Assembly (NCBI RefSeq): GCF_029894425.1
Contig: NZ_JARXYJ010000001.1
Span: 8,452,501 to 8,516,500, forward strand
DNA from: Streptomyces sp. SAI-127
GTDB lineage: Bacteria > Actinomycetota > Actinomycetes > Streptomycetales > Streptomycetaceae
DNA length: 64,000 nucleotides
Direction of reading: 5' to 3'
The translations under genes were made by a program, and so were the position numbers. The notes under the pieces were generated by a model that searched no databases, had not been told where the DNA came from, and worked only from the letters and a program-made list of their open reading frames with translations. Below, in pieces: positions 53,512-64,000 of this stretch; within the stretch, counting starts at the first letter, position 1; each line of letters starts with the position of its first letter.

Positions 53512-56183
53512 TGGAGTCGGCCGAGATTCGCCGCCGCTGGCTGAGCTTCTACGAGGAGCGCGGGCACACCGTCGTCCCTTCGGCGTCGCTCATCGCGGAC
53601 GACCCGACTCTGCTCCTGGTCCCGGCCGGCATGGTGCCCTTCAAGCCGTACTTCCTCGGTGAGGTCAAGCCGCCGTGGGCGCGCGCCACCAGTGTGCAGA
53701 AGTGCGTGCGCACGCCCGACATCGAAGAGGTCGGCAAGACCACCCGGCACGGCACGTTCTTCCAGATGTGCGGCAACTTCTCCTTCGGCGACTACTTCAA
53801 GGAAGGCGCCATCAAGTACGCCTGGGAGCTCCTCACCAGCCCCCAGGACAAGGGTGGTTACGGCCTGGAGCCGGAGAGGCTCTGGATCACCGTCTACAAG
53901 GACGACGACGAGGCCGAGCGCATCTGGCACGAGCTCATCGGCGTGCCCAAGGAGCGCATCCAGCGCCTCGGCATGAAGGACAACTACTGGTCCATGGGCG
54001 TCCCCGGACCCTGCGGCCCCTGTTCCGAGATCAACTACGACCGCGGCCCCGAGTTCGGCGTCGAGGGCGGCCCCGCCGTCAACGACGAGCGGTACGTGGA
54101 GATCTGGAACCTCGTCTTCATGCAGTACGAGCGCGGCGAGGGCATCGGCAAGGACAACTTCGAGATCCTCGGCGAGCTCCCCAGCAAGAACATCGACACC
54201 GGCCTCGGACTCGAGCGCCTCGCGATGATCCTGCAGGGCGTGCAGAACATGTACGAGATCGACACCTCCATGGCCGTCATCAAGAAGGCCACCGAGCTGA
54301 CCGGCGTGGCCTACGGCGACGCCCACGACTCGGACGTCTCCCTGCGCGTGGTCACCGACCACATGCGCACGTCCGTGATGCTCATCGGAGACGGTGTCAC
54401 CCCCGGCAACGAGGGCCGCGGTTACGTCCTGCGCCGCATCATGCGCCGCGCCATCCGCAACATGCGTCTGCTCGGTGCCACCGGCCCGGTCGTGCTCGAC
54501 CTGATCGACACCGTGATCGCCATGATGGGCCAGCAGTACCCCGAGCTCGTCACCGACCGCGAGCGGATCGAGAAGGTCGCCGTCGCCGAGGAGAACGCGT
54601 TCCTCAAGGCCCTCAAGGGCGGCACGAACATCCTCGACACCGCCGTCACCGAGACCAAGCAGGCCGGTGGCACGGTCCTGTCCGGCGACAAGGCGTTCCT
54701 GCTCCACGACACCTGGGGCTTCCCGATCGACCTCACCCTGGAGATGGCCGCCGAGCAGGGCCTGTCCGTGGACGAGGACGGCTTCCGCCGCCTGATGAAG
54801 GAGCAGCGGGAGCGCGCCAAGGCCGACGCCCAGGCCAAGAAGACCGGTCACGCCGGCGCGGGCGCCTACCGCGAGATCGCGGACAAGGTCGGCGAGACCG
54901 ACTTCATCGGCTACAGCGACACCGAGGGCGAGTCCACCATCGTCGGCATCCTCGTCGACGGAACCTCCTCCCCGGCCGCCACCGAGGGCGACGAGGTCGA
55001 GATCGTCCTGGACCGCACCCCGTTCTACGCCGAGGGCGGCGGCCAGATCGGCGACACCGGCAAGATCAAGGTCGACTCCGGCGCCGTCATCGAGATCCGC
55101 GACTGCCAGAAGCCCGTTCCGGGCGTCTACGTCCACAAGGGCGTCGTGCAGTTCGGTGAGGTGACCGTCGGGGCCAAGGCCCACGCCTCGATCGACAACC
55201 GCCGCCGTACGGCCATCGCCCGCGCCCACTCGGCCACCCACCTCACCCACCAGGCCCTGCGCGACGCGCTCGGCCCGACGGCCGCCCAGGCCGGTTCCGA
55301 GAACCAGCCCGGCCGCTTCCGCTTCGACTTCGGTTCCCCGTCCGCCGTTCCGACGGCTGTGATGACCGACGTCGAGCAGAAGATCAACGAGGTGCTCGCC
55401 CGCGAGCTCGACGTCCGCGCCGACGTGATGGGCATCGACGAGGCCAAGAAGCAGGGGGCCATCGCCGAGTTCGGCGAGAAGTACGGCGAGCGGGTCCGCG
55501 TGGTGACCATCGGCGACTTCTCCAAGGAACTGTGCGGCGGCACCCACGTGCACAACACCGCCCAGCTGGGCCTGGTGAAGCTGCTCGGCGAGTCGTCCAT
55601 CGGTTCCGGGGTACGCCGTATCGAGGCGCTCGTCGGTGTCGACGCGTACAACTTCCTCGCCCGTGAACACACCGTCGTCGCCCAGCTCCAGGAGCTGATC
55701 AAGGGCCGTCCGGAGGAGCTCCCGGAGAAGGTCTCCGCCATGCTCGGCAAGCTGAAGGACGCCGAGAAGGAGATCGAGAAGTTCCGCGCGGAGAAGGTGC
55801 TCCAGGCCGCCGCCGGACTCGCCGAATCCGCCAAGGACGTCCGCGGGATCGCCGTCGTCACCGGTCAGCTCCCCGACGGCACGACCCCCGACGACCTGCG
55901 CAAGCTGGTCCTCGACGTGCGTGGGCGCATCCAGGGCGGCCGGGCCGCGGTGGTCGCCCTCTTCACGGTGAACAACGGCAAGCCGCTCACGGTCATCGCC
56001 ACCAACGAGGCCGCCCGTGAGCGCGGGCTCAAGGCCGGTGACCTGGTCCGGACGGCCGCCAAGACCCTCGGCGGCGGTGGTGGCGGCAAGCCGGACGTCG
56101 CCCAGGGCGGTGGCCAGAACCCGGCCGCGATCGGTGAGGCCGTGGACGCCGTGGAGCGCATGGTCGGGGAGTCGGCCAAGTAA
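53511..56183 (+). CDS. alaS: Alanine--tRNA ligase
   Basis: An 890-aa class II synthetase. The N-terminal catalytic core ([13 protein letters not shown], then [12 protein letters not shown]) is followed by the tRNA-recognition region and an editing domain with [11 protein letters not shown] (HxxxH) and the CGGTHVHN zinc site. A C-terminal coiled coil and DHHA1 domain ([15 protein letters not shown]) complete it. ATG overlapping the preceding stop and TAATG overlap with ruvX, so the whole set is one operon. Confidence 0.98.
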   Translation: MESAEIRRRWLSFYEERGHTVVPSASLIADDPTLLLVPAGMVPFKPYFLGEVKPPWARATSVQKCVRTPDIEEVGKTTRHGTFFQMCGNFSFGDYFKEGAIKYAWELLTSPQDKGGYGLEPERLWITVYKDDDEAERIWHELIGVPKERIQRLGMKDNYWSMGVPGPCGPCSEINYDRGPEFGVEGGPAVNDERYVEIWNLVFMQYERGEGIGKDNFEILGELPSKNIDTGLGLERLAMILQGVQNMYEIDTSMAVIKKATELTGVAYGDAHDSDVSLRVVTDHMRTSVMLIGDGVTPGNEGRGYVLRRIMRRAIRNMRLLGATGPVVLDLIDTVIAMMGQQYPELVTDRERIEKVAVAEENAFLKALKGGTNILDTAVTETKQAGGTVLSGDKAFLLHDTWGFPIDLTLEMAAEQGLSVDEDGFRRLMKEQRERAKADAQAKKTGHAGAGAYREIADKVGETDFIGYSDTEGESTIVGILVDGTSSPAATEGDEVEIVLDRTPFYAEGGGQIGDTGKIKVDSGAVIEIRDCQKPVPGVYVHKGVVQFGEVTVGAKAHASIDNRRRTAIARAHSATHLTHQALRDALGPTAAQAGSENQPGRFRFDFGSPSAVPTAVMTDVEQKINEVLARELDVRADVMGIDEAKKQGAIAEFGEKYGERVRVVTIGDFSKELCGGTHVHNTAQLGLVKLLGESSIGSGVRRIEALVGVDAYNFLAREHTVVAQLQELIKGRPEELPEKVSAMLGKLKDAEKEIEKFRAEKVLQAAAGLAESAKDVRGIAVVTGQLPDGTTPDDLRKLVLDVRGRIQGGRAAVVALFTVNNGKPLTVIATNEAARERGLKAGDLVRTAAKTLGGGGGGKPDVAQGGGQNPAAIGEAVDAVERMVGESAK

Positions 56184-56647
56184 TGCGCACGGGCCGCAGA
56201 CTCGCGATCGACGTCGGGGACGCCCGCGTCGGGGTCGCCTCGTGCGACCCCGACGGGATCCTCGCCACTCCGGTGGAGACGGTCCCGGGCCGGGACGTCC
56301 CGGCAGCTCATCGTCGGCTGAAGCAGCTGGTCGAGGAGTACGAACCGATCGAGGTGGTCGTCGGCCTCCCTCGCTCCCTCAAGGGGGGCGAGGGCCCGGC
56401 CGCGGTCAAGGTCCGCGGCTTCGTCCAGGAGCTCGCCCGGGGGATCGCGCCCGTCCCGGTCAGGCTCGTCGACGAGCGGATGACCACGGTGACGGCCAGT
56501 CAGGGACTGCGCGCATCCGGAGTGAAATCCAAAAAGGGCAGATCGGTCATCGACCAGGCAGCAGCCGTGATCATCCTTCAGCAGGCGCTGGAATCCGAAC
56601 GGGTGTCAGGTAAAGCACCCGGCGAGGGCGTCGAAGTGGTCATCTGA
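56183..56647 (+). CDS. ruvX: Putative pre-16S rRNA nuclease / Holliday junction resolvase-like (YqgF, RuvX)
   Basis: A 154-aa RNase H-fold protein. It starts RLAIDVGDARVGVAS (first catalytic Asp), has VVVGLPRSLKGGEG in the middle and the ERMTTV and late Asp of the KKGRSVIDQAAAVIIL block. In Escherichia coli YqgF matures the 5' end of 16S rRNA. ATG overlaps the alaS stop. A gap of 122 bp before mltG may hold a second promoter. Confidence 0.93.
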   Translation: MRTGRRLAIDVGDARVGVASCDPDGILATPVETVPGRDVPAAHRRLKQLVEEYEPIEVVVGLPRSLKGGEGPAAVKVRGFVQELARGIAPVPVRLVDERMTTVTASQGLRASGVKSKKGRSVIDQAAAVIILQQALESERVSGKAPGEGVEVVI

Positions 56648-56769
56648 TCGCGGTACGGTAACGTTCCGCGCGATGCGGCGACATTCGAACAGTCACCGCA
56701 CAGAAAGAGGCGAAACGGTAGCCGGATGGTGAGAGAAGGAGACCGCCGCCTCGCGGCTCTAGGGGATCG

Positions 56770-58512
56770 ATGACTGAGTATGGCCGGGGCGAAGGCTCCG
56801 AACCGTGGCATCCCGAGGACCCGTTGAACGGGGACGGTGGATGGGAAGGGCAGCAGACCCATGCGGGTCAGCAGTCCCCCTACGGCGGCCAGCCGCAGCA
56901 CTATCCGCAGCAGCAGCCGCAGTACGACAACGGTGGCTGGGGCGACGGCCGGCAGCCCGCCTATGGTCAGGCGCAGCAGCAGTACCCGCAGCAGCACGAC
57001 GGCCAGTACGACCAGCACCAGCAGTACAACCAGCAGTACGGCCAACAGCAGCAGTACGGCCAGCAGCAGTACGACCAGCAGGCGTACCAGGGCGGGCCGC
57101 AGCAGTCGTACGACCAGAACGGCAACGGCTGGGCGACCGGCACGCAGGCGCAGGTGCCGTACCCCGCCGATCCCTCGGACCCGTACGGACAGCAGGCCGC
57201 CGCCGCGTACGGCGCTGAGCAGCAGGACTACTACGGCAGCCCGGACGCGTATCCGCCGCCGGAGCCGCCGAGCCGTCGGCGGGCCGAGCCGGAGCCGCAG
57301 ATCGACTGGGATCCGGGCCCGGACCAGGGAGAACACGCCTTCTTCGCGGGCGACGACGACAGCGCGGACGACTCCGACGACCCGAAGGACGGCCGCGGCG
57401 ACCGGCGCGGGCGCGGCGGCAAGGGCGGCAAGAAGCGCAAGAGCGGGTGCGCCTGTCTGGTGGTCCTGCTGGTGTTCGGCGGCGGCACGGCAGGCGTCGG
57501 CTACTTCGGGTACCAATTCTACCAAAATCGTTTCGGCGCGGCCCCGGACTACGCCGGGGACGGGACGAGCGAGATGGTCACCGTCCAGGTCCCCAAGGGC
57601 GCGGGCGGGTACGCGATCGGCCGACTGCTGAAGGACGCGGGTGTCGTGAAGAGCGTCGACGCCTTCGTGTCCGCCCAGGAGCAGAACCCCAAGGGGAAGG
57701 CGATCCAGGCCGGCGCCTATCTGCTGAAGAAGGAGATGTCCGCCGAGAGCGCCGTCGTGATGATGCTCGACCGGAAGAGCCAGAACAACGTGCTGGTCGC
57801 TCCGGGACTGCGCAACCTCACCGTCTACACGAGGATCGACGAGAAACTCGATCTTGCTTCCGGCACCACGAAGAAGATCGCCGAAAAGAAATACAAGAGC
57901 CTCGGGCTGCCGAGCTGGGCGAACGACAACGAGGACATCAAGGACCCGCTGGAGGGCTTCCTCTATCCGGGTACCTATCCCGCCGCGAAGGGCATGAAGC
58001 CCGAGACGGTGCTGAAGGAAATGGTCACCCAGGCCGCCGAGACATACGGCAAGTACGACCTGGAGGCGAAGGCCAAGGCGCTCAAGCTGGACAATCCCCT
58101 GCAGGTCATCACGGTCGCGAGCCTCGTCCAGGCCGAGGGAAAGACGGAGGACGACTACCGCAAGATGGCGGAAGTGGTCTACAACCGGCTCAACCTCGCG
58201 AACCCCGAGACCTACGGTCTGTTGCAGTTCGACTCGACCTTCAATTACCTGAAGAACGAGAGCGACATCCGCATCTCCGAGTCGGAGATCAAGAGCAACA
58301 AGGACCCGTACAACACGTACACGAACAAGGGTCTGCCGCCCGGCCCGATCGACAATCCGGGCGACGTCGCGCTGAAGGCCGCGCTGAATCCGACCGACGA
58401 CGGCTGGTACTACTTCGTCGCGACCGACGGCTTGAAGACCACCGAATTCGCCAAGACCCACGCTGAATTCCTGAGGCTCAAGGACAAGTTCGATGCAAGC
58501 ACGGGCAGTTGA
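56770..58512 (+). CDS. mltG: Endolytic murein transglycosylase MltG with Gln/Tyr-rich N-terminal tail
   Basis: A 580-aa YceG-like enzyme that cuts nascent peptidoglycan strands. Residues about 30-155 are a low-complexity cytoplasmic tail dominated by Gln, Tyr and Gly (repeated QQYGQQ-like units), followed by an acidic/Pro stretch and a basic collar (KKRKS). A single span at about 229-250 anchors the LysM-like and catalytic domains outside. The catalytic Glu is in VASLVQAEGKTEDD, followed by the YNRL motif. ATG start. Its last 20 bases overlap aroE. Confidence 0.94.
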   Translation: MTEYGRGEGSEPWHPEDPLNGDGGWEGQQTHAGQQSPYGGQPQHYPQQQPQYDNGGWGDGRQPAYGQAQQQYPQQHDGQYDQHQQYNQQYGQQQQYGQQQYDQQAYQGGPQQSYDQNGNGWATGTQAQVPYPADPSDPYGQQAAAAYGAEQQDYYGSPDAYPPPEPPSRRRAEPEPQIDWDPGPDQGEHAFFAGDDDSADDSDDPKDGRGDRRGRGGKGGKKRKSGCACLVVLLVFGGGTAGVGYFGYQFYQNRFGAAPDYAGDGTSEMVTVQVPKGAGGYAIGRLLKDAGVVKSVDAFVSAQEQNPKGKAIQAGAYLLKKEMSAESAVVMMLDRKSQNNVLVAPGLRNLTVYTRIDEKLDLASGTTKKIAEKKYKSLGLPSWANDNEDIKDPLEGFLYPGTYPAAKGMKPETVLKEMVTQAAETYGKYDLEAKAKALKLDNPLQVITVASLVQAEGKTEDDYRKMAEVVYNRLNLANPETYGLLQFDSTFNYLKNESDIRISESEIKSNKDPYNTYTNKGLPPGPIDNPGDVALKAALNPTDDGWYYFVATDGLKTTEFAKTHAEFLRLKDKFDASTGS

Positions 58513-59332
58513 CGCCCGCCGGGCCGCCGTCCTCGGAAAGCCCATCGCCCACTCCCTCTCGCCGGTCCTGCACCGGGCCGCCTACGAGGAGCTGGGGCTC
58601 ACGGGCTGGTCGTACGACCGGTTCGAACTCGACGAGGCCGCACTGCCCGGGTTCGTCGAGCAGCTCGGGCCCGAGTGGGCCGGGCTGTCGGTGACCATGC
58701 CGCTCAAGCGGGCGGTCATTCCGCTGCTCGACGAGATCAGTGAGACCGCCGCCTCGGTGGAGGCGGTCAACACCGTCGTGTTCACCGAGGACGGCCGCCG
58801 CCTCGGCGACAACACCGACATCCCGGGGATGGTCGCCGCCCTGCGCGAGCGGGGCATCGAACAGGTCGAATCGGCGGCGATCCTCGGCGCCGGCGCCACC
58901 GCCTCCTCCGCGCTCGCCGCGCTCGCCCGGATCTGCACCGGCCAGGTCGTGGCCTATGTCCGCAGCGAGGCCCGGGCCGCCGAGATGCGGCAGTGGGGCG
59001 AGCGTCTCGACGTCGACGTGCGCACGGCGGACTGGGCGGACGCGGCCGAGGCCCTGGACGCTCCCCTGGTGATCGCGACCACCCCCGCCGGGGCGACGGA
59101 CGCTCTCGCCCACGCCGTACCGGAGCGCCCCGCGGCCCTCTTCGACGTGCTCTACGACCCGTGGCCGACCGAGCTGGCGGCCCGCTGGTCGATGATCGGC
59201 GGGGCCGTGGTCAGCGGCCTCGACCTGCTCGTGCACCAGGCGGTGCTCCAGGTCGAGCAGATGACGGGTCTCAGGCCCGCGCCGGTGGAGGCCATGCGCA
59301 AGGCGGGCGAACATGCGTCGGCGGCTCGCTGA
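58493..59332 (+). CDS. aroE: Shikimate dehydrogenase
   Basis: A 279-aa enzyme reducing 3-dehydroshikimate with NADPH. The substrate site has GKPIAHSLSPVLH and VTMPLKR (catalytic Lys); the GDNTDIPG Asp follows; and the nucleotide loop is ILGAGATASSALAA. The late GLDLLVHQA motif is typical. ATG start inside the end of mltG (20-bp overlap), so it is translated from the mltG message. aroC starts 183 bp later with its own start region. Confidence 0.93.
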   Translation: MQARAVDARRAAVLGKPIAHSLSPVLHRAAYEELGLTGWSYDRFELDEAALPGFVEQLGPEWAGLSVTMPLKRAVIPLLDEISETAASVEAVNTVVFTEDGRRLGDNTDIPGMVAALRERGIEQVESAAILGAGATASSALAALARICTGQVVAYVRSEARAAEMRQWGERLDVDVRTADWADAAEALDAPLVIATTPAGATDALAHAVPERPAALFDVLYDPWPTELAARWSMIGGAVVSGLDLLVHQAVLQVEQMTGLRPAPVEAMRKAGEHASAAR

Positions 59333-59515
59333 GCTCCTTCGGTGCAGCTGTACGTGTGTCCACGTCCGTCTGCTGGACCTGTGACCGGCTCCCGGCGCCG
59401 AACGTGGGAGGATCGGAGGTGGCGGGCCGGGGCCGCGCACCTGGTCGCGCCGTTGCCGTACGCGAGGACGCGCGTAAGCAGAGCAGTACCAGGGCGCGAG
59501 CACTGAGGAGCACCG

Positions 59516-62300
<2,785 letters not shown>

Positions 62301-62354
62301 GTCCCGCGACGGGCGTTCCGCCTGATTCGCCTTGCGACAGGGGCACTTCGGGGC

Positions 62355-62389
62355 GCCCCCGGCCGTTTCACCAAACGAGGGCCGGGGGC
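62355..62389 (+). terminator. Terminator after aroB
   Basis: GCCCCCGGCC (62355-62364) pairs with GGCCGGGGGC (62380-62389); GTTT/AAAC adds a short inner stem. No T-run. The 200 bp that follow, up to 62590, hold no gene I can support. Confidence 0.8.
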
Positions 62390-62590
62390 GGTACCGTTCG
62401 GTGACGAGCGGGGTATGTACCACCCCGTAACCAGCGCCGATCAGCCTGCCGCGAGTGAGCCGGAGGGGCGCGTCGGAGACGAGAGGACGAGCGAGCACAG
62501 GCCTTCGGGCCGAGCACGGTCGGGCTCCCGGCACCGACGCGAGCGCCCCGGAGGCGAGCAAGCCGAAAAGACGAGACGGAGTGGCACCGG

Positions 62591-63469
62591 ATGCAGCACG
62601 CAGTGGGTTCTCCGCTGCCGCCGCCCCATCAGCCGGGGCACGGACCCGCCGCCGGCTGGTCGCCGGCCGCACACCACCCGGGACCGCATCACCCGGGTAC
62701 GCACCAGGGTTCCGCCCCGGTGCCCCCACCGCCCCCGGCACCCGGCTTCAGCCCGGCCCCGGTTCCGCCGACGCCGCAGCACTCTCCGGTCCCGCCCGCA
62801 CCGCAGCACTCACCCGCGCCGGTTCCGGACACCACCGGCCATGTGCCGCTGCCTCCCGGCGCCCCCGTGGGCGCCCCCAGCACCTCGCCCGCCGCCGTGC
62901 CCGATCCCGCGGGCACCACCCTCGCCGTGCTGCTCATCGGCCCGGCGGGCGCCGGCAAGACGAGCGTCGCCAAGTACTGGGCCGACCATCGCAGGGTCCC
63001 CACCGCCCACATCAGCCTCGACGACGTGCGCGAGTGGGTCCGCTCGGGCTTCGCCGACCCCCAGTCCGGCTGGAACGACCACTCCGAGGCCCAGTACCGC
63101 CTAGCCCGCCGCACCTGCGGCTTCGCCGCCCGCAACTTCCTGGCCAACGGCATCTCCTGCATCCTCGACGACGCCGTCTTCCCCGACCGTCCGGTGGTCG
63201 GCCTCGGCGGCTGGAAGCGGCACGTCGGTCCGGGGCTGCTGCCGGTGGTCCTGCTGCCCGGCCTGGAGATCGTCCTGGAGCGCAACGCCGAACGGTCGGG
63301 CAACCGCCGCCTGACCGACGAAGAGGTCGCCCGGATCCACGGCCGGATGGCCGGGTGGTACGGCTCGGGCCTGCCGATCATCGACAACAGTCAGATGGAC
63401 GTGGCCCAGACGGCGAGGGTCCTGGACGACGTGCTGGCGCGGTCGATCGCGAGCCCACCGAGCTGGTGA
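62591..63469 (+). CDS. P-loop (AAA_33-type) kinase with Pro/His-rich N-terminus
   Basis: A 292-aa protein. Residues 1-108 are disordered and dominated by Pro, His, Ala and Gly, with a repeated PQHSP motif. A kinase-like domain follows: Walker A GPAGAGKTS (117-125), the SLDDVREW acidic segment, CILDDAVFPD and the LERNAERSGNRRLTDEEV lid region. It resembles small-molecule or zeta-toxin-like P-loop kinases; the substrate is unknown. ATG start, preceded by GGAG. Sits between aroB and the M24 peptidase. Confidence 0.8.
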   Translation: MQHAVGSPLPPPHQPGHGPAAGWSPAAHHPGPHHPGTHQGSAPVPPPPPAPGFSPAPVPPTPQHSPVPPAPQHSPAPVPDTTGHVPLPPGAPVGAPSTSPAAVPDPAGTTLAVLLIGPAGAGKTSVAKYWADHRRVPTAHISLDDVREWVRSGFADPQSGWNDHSEAQYRLARRTCGFAARNFLANGISCILDDAVFPDRPVVGLGGWKRHVGPGLLPVVLLPGLEIVLERNAERSGNRRLTDEEVARIHGRMAGWYGSGLPIIDNSQMDVAQTARVLDDVLARSIASPPSW

Positions 63470-63546
63470 TCGCAGGAGCCGGCGACGAACCCCCACTCGG
63501 CCTCTCCCGAACGGCGCCGCACTCGTATGACTCCTACGCTCGTGTC

Positions 63547-64000
63547 ATGTCAGAGGTGTACGTCACCCGCAGAACGAAGCTCAGGGCCCGCTGCCAAGCC
63601 AGCGGCAGCGCCACCGCGCTGATCTCCCGCCCCGCCAACGTCCGCTACCTCGCGGGCACCGCCCCCCGCGGCGCCGTCCTCCTGCTCGGCGCCGGTGAGG
63701 ACGTCCTGCTCTGCCCCGGTCCGCTGGACGACCGCATGGACGGCCGTCCCGACGAGGCCCTGCGGATCCACACCCTCCCCGGCGCCGCCGGCGACCCGGC
63801 CGTCGCCGCGGCCGACCTCGCGGCGGGGCAGCACGCCGGCTCCCTCGCCGTCGAGGAACACCACCTCACCGTCGGCCGCCACCGAGCCATCCGCTCGGTC
63901 GTCCCGCGATTGCGCCTCGCAGACCTCGCGGGCGCGGTCGAACAGCTCCGCGTCATCAAGGACGAGGAGGAGATCTCCTGCCTGCGTATCGGCGCCGAGA
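63547..64000 (+). CDS. M24 family Xaa-Pro peptidase, partial (cut by window end)
   Basis: The first 151 residues are visible with no stop before the end of the window. They match the creatinase/aminopeptidase P N-terminal domain (ALISRPANVRYLAGT, then VEQLRVIKDEEEISCLR), which precedes the metal-binding pita-bread domain not seen here. ATG start; TACGCT at 63535-63540 lies six bases upstream, suggesting a leaderless transcript. In M. tuberculosis pepQ follows aroB in the same way, which supports the call. Confidence 0.85.
   Translation, partial: MSEVYVTRRTKLRARCQASGSATALISRPANVRYLAGTAPRGAVLLLGAGEDVLLCPGPLDDRMDGRPDEALRIHTLPGAAGDPAVAAADLAAGQHAGSLAVEEHHLTVGRHRAIRSVVPRLRLADLAGAVEQLRVIKDEEEISCLRIGAE

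Noticed and set aside
57000-57130. CRISPR-like or tandem DNA repeat in the Gln codon-rich part of mltG
   Set aside because: The repetition is CAG-type codon use for a Gln/Tyr-rich protein tail with no conserved spacer-repeat pattern.

Overview
This window is a chromosomal segment of a high-GC actinomycete, almost certainly a Streptomyces or close relative. Nearly every gene uses G/C in third codon positions, GTG and TTG starts are common, and adjacent genes often overlap by ATGA or GTGA. The gene order thrS - HIT - pgsA - acyltransferase - pimA - pdxS - pdxT - yebC - ruvCAB - secDF - apt - rel - cyclophilin - glyoxalase-like - hisS - rarA - alaS - ruvX - mltG - aroE/C/K/B - M24 peptidase is the core order I know from actinobacterial genomes, including Mycobacterium tuberculosis. 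About three quarters of the window is therefore conserved chromosome core.

Positions 1-15.3 kb are the accessory end. Two identical tRNA-Val(CAC) genes (531-602 and 10563-10634) bracket about 10 kb. That interval holds a five-gene carbohydrate locus: a Tat lipoprotein binding protein, two ABC permeases, a DUF624/YesL membrane protein and a secreted protein of the exo-rhamnogalacturonan lyase (YetA/PL26) type. A clear promoter with two LacI-type operators lies in front of it. The interval also holds a large multi-membrane protein and a small SRPBCC protein. After the second tRNA come a DUF2207 membrane protein, a DnaQ-type exonuclease, and an overlapping pair made of a DUF4365 nuclease-like protein and an unrecognised partner. 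That pair is my best candidate for an undescribed system.

Positions 15.4-26.3 kb run from thrS through a voltage-channel-like K+ channel, a HIT protein, a large unrecognised membrane protein and an EF-G-like GTPase lacking the NKxD motif. They end in a tight three-gene operon for phosphatidylinositol phosphate and mannoside synthesis. A 638-bp gap (26277-26914) with a perfect 28-bp palindrome follows.

Positions 26.9-43.7 kb hold vitamin B6 synthesis (pdxST), yebC, the Holliday-junction machinery (ruvCAB), protein translocation accessories (yajC-secD-secF), apt, the (p)ppGpp enzyme Rel, and a minus-strand pair (DUF349 and a membrane-anchored cyclophilin). An MBL-fold hydrolase and hisS complete the region.

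Positions 43.7-50.4 kb carry a four-gene overlapping minus-strand operon (ABC ATPase, ABC permease, histidine kinase, NarL-type regulator). It diverges from a vitamin K epoxide reductase-like gene, with a 20-bp inverted repeat between them. rarA and rpsD follow, the latter with a long structured leader.

Positions 50.4-64 kb have a STAND-type ATPase on the minus strand. Next come the alaS operon (DUF948, DUF6167, alaS, ruvX, mltG, aroE), the aroC-aroK-aroB operon, a P-loop kinase with a Pro/His-rich leader, and the start of an M24 (Xaa-Pro) peptidase cut by the window end. I saw no rRNA, CRISPR array, transposase, integrase or prophage gene.
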